NCBI GenBank assembly: GCA_002730855.1
Contig: PCBA01000012.1
Coordinates: 1-28,814, forward strand
Length of the DNA: 28,814 nt
Reading direction: 5' to 3'
From: Gammaproteobacteria bacterium
GTDB lineage: Bacteria; Pseudomonadota; Gammaproteobacteria; Magnimaribacterales; Magnimaribacteraceae
Shown: positions 7,127 through 14,448 of the stretch, piece after piece
How the letters are laid out: every line of letters starts with the position of its first letter
Position numbering within the stretch: the stretch's first letter is position 1
Translations under genes and position numbers: made by a program
The notes under the pieces: model-generated
Database searches by the model: none
Told to the model about the DNA's origin: nothing
Seen by the model: only the letters and a program-made list of their open reading frames with translations

Positions 7127-8476
7127 ATGGCAAATTTACATTTTTGGGGAGAATGCAAAAAAACCCTAGAAAAAGACTTGACCGTTGAAGAGTATTCTAC
7201 TTGGATAGCGCCCCTATTACTAGAAGAAAACAATGGCTCAAACCCGCTTTCTTACAGCGTTTTAGCCCCTAACAAATTTATTTCAGACTGGGTTGAAGAC
7301 AACTATGGCACCACAATTAAAGAAAGACTTTCTGCGATAACAAGCAACACAAACCTAAATCTTCAGTTTGAGATCTATGTGGATTATAAAGAAAGGGCAC
7401 CTGAAAGAATTAAAAACACAGAGGTATTTGAAAAAGATAACTCTCAAAGCCCCAAAAAGACAAATCTGATAAAAGAGTTTACGTTTGATGCCTTTGTAGA
7501 AGGAAAATCGAATCATATAGCTTTAGCGGCTTCTAAACAAATAGGAGAGGGATTAAAAAATTCTTATAACCCTCTTTTTATTTATGGAGGAGTGGGCCTT
7601 GGTAAAACCCACTTGATGCATGCGGTTGGAAACAGGCTTTTACAGCAAGACCCTAGAAAAAAAATAGCCTATGTCCATTCTGAGAAGTTCGTGAGTGATA
7701 TGGTAAAATCGCTGCAATTAGGAGCAATTAGTGAGTTTAAGCAATACTATAGATCTTTGGATGCCCTCTTAATAGATGATATTCAATTTTTTGCAAAAAA
7801 AGAACAATCTCAAGAAGAGCTTTTTCATACTTTTAATTCTCTACTAGAAAAAGGAAGTCAAATGATTTTAACCTGTGATAGATACCCGAAAGAAATTGAC
7901 GGCCTTGAAGACAGACTAAAATCTAGGCTGGGCTGGGGGCTGCCAGTGGTTATAGAGCCTCCTGAGCTAGAAACCAGGGTAGCAATATTGTTAGAAAAAG
8001 CACAAGCCATGAACCATGAGATAGACGAAGAATGCGCTTTTTTTATTGCACAAAAAGTAAGATCCAATGTAAGGGAGCTTGAAGGCGCCTTAAAAAGGGT
8101 TGTTGCTAATTCTAACTTCACAAGCAGACCAATCTCTGTAAGTTTAATAAAAGACTCCCTAAAGGATTTATTGGCAATTCAGGCGAGGCAAGTAAGTGTA
8201 GAGAACATTCAAAAAACTACTGCAGAGTACTACAACATAAAATTAAGCGATCTTCTATCTAAAAGAAGAAGTAGGTCTGTAGCAAGACCAAGGCAGATGG
8301 CAATGTTTTTAGCAAAAGAGCTGACGAACTATAGTTTGCCAGAAATAGGTGAATCCTTTGGAGGAAGAGATCACACAACAGTAATACATGCTTGCAAAAA
8401 AATAAAAGAACTCAGAGATTTTAATTTAGATATAGAGGAAGATTATAGAAAGCTTTTAAGGGTTTTAACTATATAA
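7127..8476 (+). CDS. dnaA: chromosomal replication initiator protein DnaA
   Basis: An AAA+ initiator that binds DnaA boxes and opens the origin. Domain I (residues 1 to about 85) starts MANLHFWGECKKTLEKDL and matches the family's start. A variable linker follows. Domain III has Walker A GGVGLGKT (154-161), Walker B LLIDD (214-218) and the LKSRLGWGLPV arginine-finger region. Domain IV ends with the DNA-binding signature GRDHTTVIHA (413-422). It has 449 residues, a little short because of a brief linker. It heads the dnaA-dnaN-recF-gyrB block and is probably autorepressed through the box on its promoter. Confidence 0.98.
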   Translation: MANLHFWGECKKTLEKDLTVEEYSTWIAPLLLEENNGSNPLSYSVLAPNKFISDWVEDNYGTTIKERLSAITSNTNLNLQFEIYVDYKERAPERIKNTEVFEKDNSQSPKKTNLIKEFTFDAFVEGKSNHIALAASKQIGEGLKNSYNPLFIYGGVGLGKTHLMHAVGNRLLQQDPRKKIAYVHSEKFVSDMVKSLQLGAISEFKQYYRSLDALLIDDIQFFAKKEQSQEELFHTFNSLLEKGSQMILTCDRYPKEIDGLEDRLKSRLGWGLPVVIEPPELETRVAILLEKAQAMNHEIDEECAFFIAQKVRSNVRELEGALKRVVANSNFTSRPISVSLIKDSLKDLLAIQARQVSVENIQKTTAEYYNIKLSDLLSKRRSRSVARPRQMAMFLAKELTNYSLPEIGESFGGRDHTTVIHACKKIKELRDFNLDIEEDYRKLLRVLTI

Positions 8477-8484
8477 TCAAAGGC

Positions 8485-9585
8485 ATGAAATTCACTACAG
8501 AAAAGTCTCAAATTGTAGATTCCTTACAAAACGCGGCTGCAGTTGCAGAAAGAAGACAAACTATACCTATATTAGCAAACGTGAGAATCAAGGCACTAGG
8601 AGAAAGCTTAGAGGTAACAGCGACAGACCTAGAAATACAAATTAAAACCTTTTCAAGCCTTTCAAAAGTAGAAGAGGAGGGGGAAACGACTGTATCTGCA
8701 AGAAAAATGTCAGAGCTTTGTAGGTCTCTTCCTGATGGAGAAAAAGTAGAATTTAGCTTAGGTAATGGAAAATTAACAGTAAGTTCAAAAAATTTCCATG
8801 CTGATTTTGCAACAATATCGGCTGATGACTTTCCAGAATTAGAGATAACTGAAGAGCAGAGTTCAATGGAGGTCCCATCTAACACGCTTAAGCGCATATT
8901 AAATAAGACCTCCTTTTCTATGGCCTCTCAAGACGTTAGATACTATTTAAACGGTTTACTCTTAGAAATTAACGGGAAGGAACTAAAGGGTGTGGCTACA
9001 GACGGGCACAGGCTTGCTCTGTCTAAGTCAACAATTAAGCAGAATAAAATTGAATTTAAAAGCATATTGCCTAGAAAGGCAGCCCTAGAGCTAGGAAAAC
9101 TTCTTTTGCCTGAAGAGGGGCCCGTAACTCTGTCTTTTGGGCCTTCTTATGTAGATGTAAAAACAGACACATTAAATTTCTCGTCTAAGCTAATAGACGG
9201 AAAATATCCAGATTACGAAAAAGTATTCCCTTCTGGAGAACCCAGTCCCATGATTATAGGAAAGGAAACTCTACAATCTGCTTTAAGCAGGGCATCTGTT
9301 TTATCAAATGAAAAGTATAGAGGAGTAAGATTCCAGCTCTCGAAAGGTGCTTTAAAGCTAACTGCAAACAACCCTGAGCAAGAATCTGCGGAAGAGATAT
9401 TAGAAGTAAAATACGATGACTCTGACCTTGAAGTAGGCTTTAATATTGGGTATTTAATAGATGTTTTGGGGTCGTTAGAATCTGAAGAAGTAAAATTTGA
9501 ATTTTTCGGTGAAGACTCTAGTTGTGTTATAAAAGAGCCCAGTTCAGAAAAAGAAGTTTACGTTATCATGCCTATGAGGCTCTAA
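8485..9585 (+). CDS. dnaN: DNA polymerase III beta subunit (sliding clamp)
   Basis: The ring-shaped processivity clamp of the replicase. It has 366 residues, the same as E. coli, with three clamp domains: an N-terminal MKFTTEKSQIVDSLQNAAAVAERRQTIPIL in two parts, central VATDGHRLA, SKLIDGKYPDYEKVFP, and the C-terminal VYVIMPMRL-type ending (EVYVIMPMRL), part of the ligand-binding groove. It lies 8 nt after dnaA, and its stop overlaps the recF start as TAATG. No unusual features. Confidence 0.98.
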   Translation: MKFTTEKSQIVDSLQNAAAVAERRQTIPILANVRIKALGESLEVTATDLEIQIKTFSSLSKVEEEGETTVSARKMSELCRSLPDGEKVEFSLGNGKLTVSSKNFHADFATISADDFPELEITEEQSSMEVPSNTLKRILNKTSFSMASQDVRYYLNGLLLEINGKELKGVATDGHRLALSKSTIKQNKIEFKSILPRKAALELGKLLLPEEGPVTLSFGPSYVDVKTDTLNFSSKLIDGKYPDYEKVFPSGEPSPMIIGKETLQSALSRASVLSNEKYRGVRFQLSKGALKLTANNPEQESAEEILEVKYDDSDLEVGFNIGYLIDVLGSLESEEVKFEFFGEDSSCVIKEPSSEKEVYVIMPMRL

Positions 9586-10655
9586 TGCCTATTGAAAGAG
9601 TCTATTTTGATAATTTTAGGCTTTTCAAAAAGAAAGAAATATTTTTTTCAAAAAATCTAAACATAATTATTGGGCCCAATGGGTCTGGAAAGACCACAAT
9701 CCTAGAAGCAATAGAACTGCTTATAAAGGGAAGGTCCTTTAGAGCTAACTCTTCTAAGGAGTGTATAAATAACAAATCTGAGACTTTTACGCTTGCCTGT
9801 AAAGGCAAAATGAACGAAAAGGAAATATCCCTTAAAGTAACAAACAACAAGAAGGGAAGGCTGGCTTCTTCAAGAAAAAGCAATGATAAGAGAATAAAGA
9901 AGGTAGATCTTCCTTTTTTGCAAACAGTGATTGCAAAAAGCTTAAGGATGGTAGAAGGAGAGCCCGACATTAGAAGAGAATACTTTAACAATTTAATGTT
10001 TCACGTGAAACCAGGCTCTTCAAAAATATATGATGATTTTAATAAGATATTAAAAAACAGAAATAGATGCTTAAAAAATAAAGCAAAAGGCTCTGAACTT
10101 GATGTTTGGACAAAACAGTTTATTGTTAAGGGCCTAGAGCTAAGCAAAACACAATTTTTGTTTTATCAAGAAGTAAAAAAGCACCTAAGTTCTTTCTTTG
10201 ATAACCCTAAAAACTATGCCAAATTTAGGTTTTTAAAAAATACAGAAATAAAGTTTGTAAAAGGCTGGGAAAGGTCTAAGGCTTTATCTGATTCACTTTT
10301 AGAATCAGAGGATAGAGACACCCTGTTGGGCTACACAAGTAAAGGCCCTCATAGAATGGATTATGAATTTATTACAGGAGGAAAATTATCATCTAGCAAT
10401 CTTTCCAGAGGACAGCTTAAGATATTGATTTTATTGGTTTTTTTAGAGAACCAAAAGTTCTTAGAGTCCTGTTCAGGACTGGAAACTATCTTGCTGGTAG
10501 ATGATCTAGGGTCAGAATTAGACAGAGAAAACCTGGAACTTATATTGTCTGAAATTCATCTCTCAACAAACCAAATAATTTTAACTGGAATTTCGGATGA
10601 AATTTTAGAGAAAATAGTTGGTAAATTAGGCAATTTTAAAGGGATAAATATCTAA
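9585..10655 (+). CDS. recF: DNA replication and repair protein RecF
   Basis: An SMC/ABC-like ATPase that loads RecA at gaps with RecO and RecR. Walker A GPNGSGKTT is at residues 30-38, the ABC signature LSRGQ at 273-277 and Walker B LLVDD at 303-307. The ATG at 9585 shares its A with the dnaN stop (TAATG) and gives 356 residues (E. coli 357), starting MPIERVYFDNFRLF as expected. The frame stays open upstream to 9522, but that part lies inside dnaN and has no family similarity. The sequence is lysine-rich and diverged, though all key motifs are present. Confidence 0.96.
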   Translation: MPIERVYFDNFRLFKKKEIFFSKNLNIIIGPNGSGKTTILEAIELLIKGRSFRANSSKECINNKSETFTLACKGKMNEKEISLKVTNNKKGRLASSRKSNDKRIKKVDLPFLQTVIAKSLRMVEGEPDIRREYFNNLMFHVKPGSSKIYDDFNKILKNRNRCLKNKAKGSELDVWTKQFIVKGLELSKTQFLFYQEVKKHLSSFFDNPKNYAKFRFLKNTEIKFVKGWERSKALSDSLLESEDRDTLLGYTSKGPHRMDYEFITGGKLSSSNLSRGQLKILILLVFLENQKFLESCSGLETILLVDDLGSELDRENLELILSEIHLSTNQIILTGISDEILEKIVGKLGNFKGINI

Positions 10656-10663
10656 TTTTATAT

Positions 10664-10669
10664 TAAAAT
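10664..10669 (+). promoter_or_regulatory. possible gyrB -10 element (TAAAAT)
   Basis: TAAAAT (5 of 6 to TATAAT) ends 6 nt before the gyrB ATG, the same spacing as at dnaA. The gap after recF is only 20 bp and has no Shine-Dalgarno. The site could be chance in an AT-rich spacer. Confidence 0.3.
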
Positions 10670-10675
10670 ATGTAA

Positions 10676-13186
10676 ATGCCAGCAAAGAAGAAAGCTACTT
10701 CGACAAAACCCCAAAAAAATCCACAAAAAAAACTAAAAGCAACTAAGGCAACTAAGGCAACTAAGGCCAAAAAGCCAGCTAAACAAGAAGGGTCATATGA
10801 TTCTTCAAGCATTACAGTCTTAAAAGGCTTAGAGGCCGTTAAAAAAAGACCAGGTATGTACATAGGAGATACTGACGATGGCACAGGACTGCATCATATG
10901 GTTTATGAAATAGTTGATAACTCAATAGACGAAGCTTTAGCGGGGCACTGTGACGAAATAACTGTGAAAATTTTGTCTGATGATTGTGTAGAAGTTGTAG
11001 ACAACGGAAGAGGCATTCCAACAGAAATGCACGAAGAGGGGGTGTCAGCTGCAGAAGTAATAATGACCAAACTTCATGCGGGAGGAAAGTTTGATGACAA
11101 CTCTTATAAGGTTTCTGGTGGCTTACATGGTGTTGGGGTTTCAGTTGTCAATGCTCTTTCTGAGCACCTAGAATTGACTATATATCGTGGAGGAAAAACA
11201 TTTCAACAAAAATACTCTGATGGAAAACCAAAAGGAAAATTAAAAACAACAGGCAAAACAGACAAAACAGGAACAGCTGTTAAGTTCGTACCTTCACCAA
11301 CAACTTTCTCGAACATCCTATTTGAATATGATGTTCTAGAGGCGCGACTTAGAGAGCTCTCATTTCTTAATTCTGGCCTGAAGATAATTTTAAAAGATGA
11401 AAGAACTTCGAAGAAAAAAGAATTTCTACACAAAGGGGGTCTGGCAGAGTTTGTAGCTTTTTTAAACAACAAAAGAACGGCTGTTAACTCTATTTTTCAC
11501 TTCGTAAAAGAATCAAAAACCGGTATAACAATTGAAGTGTCCTTGCAGTGGAATGATGGATACCAAGAAAATATTCAATGCTATACAAATAATATCAAAC
11601 AAAGAGATGGGGGTACTCATTTGGTTGGTTTTAGAACGGCACTTACAAGAACATTAAATAACTACATGGAAAGGGAGGGGATGAACAACAAGGAGAAAAT
11701 CTCTACCTCAGGAGATGATGCAAGAGAGGGGTTGGTAGCAATTGTTTCGGTAAAGGTTCCAGATCCTAAATTCTCTTCCCAAACAAAAGATAAATTAGTT
11801 TCTTCGGAGGTTAGACCTGTGGTGGAGCAAGAGGTGTACAAGGCCCTTTCAGCATTCCTATTAGAAAACCCTTCAGAAGCCAAACTCATAGCAACTAAAA
11901 TAATTGAGGCAGCCAGAGCAAGAGAGGCGGCAAGAAAAGCGAGAGAGTTAACGAGAAGAAAGGGCGTGTTTGAGGGAGGTGGGCTTCCCGGGAAGTTGCA
12001 TGATTGCCAAGAGAAAGATCCAGCTAAAAGTGAAATTTATTTAGTAGAGGGAGAGTCAGCCGGGGGTTCAGCAAAACAAGGAAGAGATAGGCACTTCCAG
12101 GCAATACTCCCTTTAAAAGGTAAGATTTTAAATGTTGAAAAGGCCCGCTTAGACAAAGTTCTTTCTTCTGAAGAGATTATAATTTTAATAACGGCATTAG
12201 GGTGTGGCATTAAGGGAGAAGATTGGCAAGAAGAAAAATTAAGATACCACAGAATAATTATTATGACTGATGCTGACGTCGATGGGTCTCATATAAGAAC
12301 CTTGCTGTTAACTTTGTTCTATAGACAAATGCCAGAACTTATAGAAAAGGGTTACATTTACATAGCTCAACCTCCTCTTTATAAGCTAAAAAAGGGAAAG
12401 CAAGAAACTTACGTTAAAGACGATGCAGAATTAAGGGAATTATTGGTTGCAGAGATATTAGATGAAGCTCAATTAGTTCTAAATAAAAAAGGTGAATCTA
12501 TCAGAGGCCAGGCCCTAGGTAAGTTTATATCCCAGCACGAGAAGGTTCAGTCTCTCATCAAAGGGCTAACCCATAGTTATCCAATAGAGTTACTTGAAGG
12601 TATGAAGCACGTAGATTTATTAAATGGTTTGGAGGATAAGAAGGAAGTTAAGAAGTGGTGTGCCTCCATAGAAAAATATTTAAACAACACAGCAGAACAA
12701 GGATGTAAGTGGTCAATAAATGTTTCAATAAATGAAGAAGCTGAAACTTTTGAACCTGAAGTAAATTTAACAAAACATGGCACAAGCCAAACTTGGAAGT
12801 TGAATAAATCCTTTTTTAGGTCAAGAGCCTATAAAGACGTAGCCGCTCATGGTGCCGATATGTCAGACATAATTAATAAAGACAGCCATTTTGAAATAAA
12901 CGGAAAGAATATACCTGTAGAGAATTTTGCTAAAGCTTTAGAACAAATACTTTCTATTTCAGAAAAGTCATTTACCAAATCAAGATACAAAGGATTGGGG
13001 GAAATGAATGCAGATCAGCTCTGGGATACCACCATGAATCCGGACATGAGAATCCTGGGACAAATAAGCATAGAGGATGCGCTTGCTGCAGATGATCTCT
13101 TTCATGCGCTTATGGGAGATGAAGTAGAGCCCCGAAAAGAGTTCATAGATGCAAACGCAAAGTTGGTGGTAAATCTAGACGTCTAA
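10676..13186 (+). CDS. gyrB: DNA gyrase subunit B
   Basis: The ATPase subunit of gyrase, which introduces negative supercoils with GyrA. The GHKL ATPase starts at YDSSSITVLKGLEAV (residue 41), with EIVDN (78-82), DNGRGIP and GGLHGVGVSVVNALS. The TOPRIM metal site is EGESAGG (458-464) with DADVDGSH (532-539). The gammaproteobacterial insert and the C-terminal KGLGEMNADQLWDTTMNP are present. It has 836 residues; E. coli has 804. The excess is an N-terminal extension of about 36 residues, very rich in lysine, with a triple ATK repeat. No alternative ATG, GTG or TTG exists between the extension and the conserved domain, so it is probably translated. The stop overlaps the plsC stop on the other strand. 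Confidence 0.97.
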   Translation: MPAKKKATSTKPQKNPQKKLKATKATKATKAKKPAKQEGSYDSSSITVLKGLEAVKKRPGMYIGDTDDGTGLHHMVYEIVDNSIDEALAGHCDEITVKILSDDCVEVVDNGRGIPTEMHEEGVSAAEVIMTKLHAGGKFDDNSYKVSGGLHGVGVSVVNALSEHLELTIYRGGKTFQQKYSDGKPKGKLKTTGKTDKTGTAVKFVPSPTTFSNILFEYDVLEARLRELSFLNSGLKIILKDERTSKKKEFLHKGGLAEFVAFLNNKRTAVNSIFHFVKESKTGITIEVSLQWNDGYQENIQCYTNNIKQRDGGTHLVGFRTALTRTLNNYMEREGMNNKEKISTSGDDAREGLVAIVSVKVPDPKFSSQTKDKLVSSEVRPVVEQEVYKALSAFLLENPSEAKLIATKIIEAARAREAARKARELTRRKGVFEGGGLPGKLHDCQEKDPAKSEIYLVEGESAGGSAKQGRDRHFQAILPLKGKILNVEKARLDKVLSSEEIIILITALGCGIKGEDWQEEKLRYHRIIIMTDADVDGSHIRTLLLTLFYRQMPELIEKGYIYIAQPPLYKLKKGKQETYVKDDAELRELLVAEILDEAQLVLNKKGESIRGQALGKFISQHEKVQSLIKGLTHSYPIELLEGMKHVDLLNGLEDKKEVKKWCASIEKYLNNTAEQGCKWSINVSINEEAETFEPEVNLTKHGTSQTWKLNKSFFRSRAYKDVAAHGADMSDIINKDSHFEINGKNIPVENFAKALEQILSISEKSFTKSRYKGLGEMNADQLWDTTMNPDMRILGQISIEDALAADDLFHALMGDEVEPRKEFIDANAKLVVNLDV
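10741..10767 (+). repeat. 3 x 9-bp tandem repeat in the 5' end of gyrB
   Basis: Three exact tandem copies of aactaaggc encode the repeated Ala-Thr-Lys of the GyrB N-terminal extension. The unit is a multiple of three, so slippage would change copy number without breaking the frame. Confidence 0.9.
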
Positions 13187-13881
13187 TTTCTTTTAAGAGT
13201 ATTTTCTGTCCAAACTTGGATGTTTTTTGCAGATTCTTTTGAATCTCGAACCTCTAGAGGATTGCCAATTGTTAGTTTAATAACGCCAGGGTATTTTTTA
13301 AACTTATGAGCCGGCCAGCAATCCCCAGAATTGTGACAAACCGGCAACACCTTTACATTATTTCTCTTTGCTAATTCAAAACTGCTTCTTGCGTAGTTAC
13401 CAACTCCTCCCGCCTCTACCCTTGTTCCCTCTGGAAACAGCAATACATATAATCCACTAGCAAGCCTTTCAGACCCTTCATTTAAGGTTTGTAAAATTGC
13501 TTCTTTAGGCTTACTTCTGTTGATAGCTATAGGTTTAAGAAGGCTCATTGCCCAGCCCCACAAAGGTATCAAGAGAAGCTCTTTTTTTAATAAAGTGCAG
13601 AGAGGGTAAAAAAGGTATTGCATCGAAAACGTTTCCCACTGCCCTTGGTGGTTAGAAACAATAACACAAGGCTCTTCTGGTAAATTCTCCTCACCCTCTA
13701 TAACCAGCTCAACCTTACAAGTTTGATATAAAAACCAATTTGCAAACCTAGGCCATAAGGAGAAAAATTTAAGACGGCGATTAAGGGGCAAGAAGGGGCC
13801 AATTACACAAGCCAAGAAGCTAGCCAAAATACCTGACCCTATATAACCTATATAAAAAATCCCCGACCTTAAGTAGAGCAT
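13183..13881 (-). CDS. plsC: 1-acyl-sn-glycerol-3-phosphate acyltransferase (PlsC/NlaA type)
   Basis: Acylates lysophosphatidic acid to phosphatidic acid at the inner membrane. The catalytic block I is NHQGQWET (His78, Glu83), the HX4E form seen in the proteobacterial KHQSxWET subfamily. Block III is FPEGTR (149-154), followed by LPVCHNSGDCWPAHKFKKYPG, also typical of this subfamily. Residues about 8-30 form an N-terminal membrane helix. It has 232 residues. It follows gmhB by 5 nt and converges on gyrB with a 4-nt overlap of the two stop codons, leaving no room for a separate terminator. The gyrB-plsC-gmhB order matches Pseudomonas. Confidence 0.9.
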   Translation of the reverse strand: MLYLRSGIFYIGYIGSGILASFLACVIGPFLPLNRRLKFFSLWPRFANWFLYQTCKVELVIEGEENLPEEPCVIVSNHQGQWETFSMQYLFYPLCTLLKKELLLIPLWGWAMSLLKPIAINRSKPKEAILQTLNEGSERLASGLYVLLFPEGTRVEAGGVGNYARSSFELAKRNNVKVLPVCHNSGDCWPAHKFKKYPGVIKLTIGNPLEVRDSKESAKNIQVWTENTLKRN

Positions 13882-13886
13882 TCTAT

Positions 13887-14435
13887 TTATTCGTTTTGTA
13901 AAATAAAATTAACCGCCTCTCTTAAGTCATTAAAGCAATTTTCAGGAGGAGGGCTGTTTTCTGTTCCGTAAACCTTTTCTCCATAACCACCCGTTTTAAT
14001 AAGCAAAGGTATGCATCCAAAGTTTTTACCAGCCAAAACATCTGATTCCTTGTCCCCAATGAAGAATTTACCCTTTAAGGAGATATTTGATCTCCTTTCT
14101 ATCTCTTCCAATAATCCAACCTCTGGCTTTCTACATTTACACTTTGACTCAGGTGCATGAGGGCAAAAAACTATAATATCAACCTTCCCGCCTGTCTCAG
14201 AAAGCAAATCAATCATATGATCATGAACTCTTTGTAATTCATCCTCAGAGATAATTCCCTTTTCAATGCAGGCCTGGTTTGTAGCTATTGCAATCTTGTA
14301 GCCACTTCGACTTAACTTAGATATGGCCTCTAAACTGCCCCCAATCGCCTCAAATTCTTCAGGCCTAGTAACGTAAGTCATTAGATCTACGTTAATAACA
14401 CCATCTCTATCTAATATGACTATCTTCTCTTCCAT
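13887..14435 (-). CDS. gmhB: D-glycero-beta-D-manno-heptose-1,7-bisphosphate 7-phosphatase
   Basis: A HAD-family phosphatase in ADP-heptose synthesis for the LPS inner core. The nucleophile motif DRDGVIN (Asp9, Asp11) is followed by ATNQACIEKG, the zinc-binding CPHAPESKCKCRKPE (Cys91, His93, Cys99, Cys101) and GDKESDVLAGKNFGC. It has 182 residues, the usual length. A histidinol-phosphatase or other HAD specificity is possible on motifs alone, but the zinc loop and the neighbours (plsC, the LpxL-like gene) favour GmhB. No clear ribosome-binding site; it lies 13 nt after the glycyl-tRNA synthetase gene. Confidence 0.9.
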   Translation of the reverse strand: MEEKIVILDRDGVINVDLMTYVTRPEEFEAIGGSLEAISKLSRSGYKIAIATNQACIEKGIISEDELQRVHDHMIDLLSETGGKVDIIVFCPHAPESKCKCRKPEVGLLEEIERRSNISLKGKFFIGDKESDVLAGKNFGCIPLLIKTGGYGEKVYGTENSPPPENCFNDLREAVNFILQNE

Positions 14436-14448
14436 TAAAATGGCTTTC

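Noticed and set aside
9522..9584. Longer recF start 21 codons upstream
   Set aside because: The extension lies inside dnaN; the ATG at 9585 matches the family N-terminus and overlaps the dnaN stop as TAATG.
13620..13660. PlsC HX4E instead of HX4D as a missing catalytic residue
   Set aside because: The NHQGQWET form corresponds to the KHQSxWET block of the proteobacterial subfamily; the rest of the motifs are intact.
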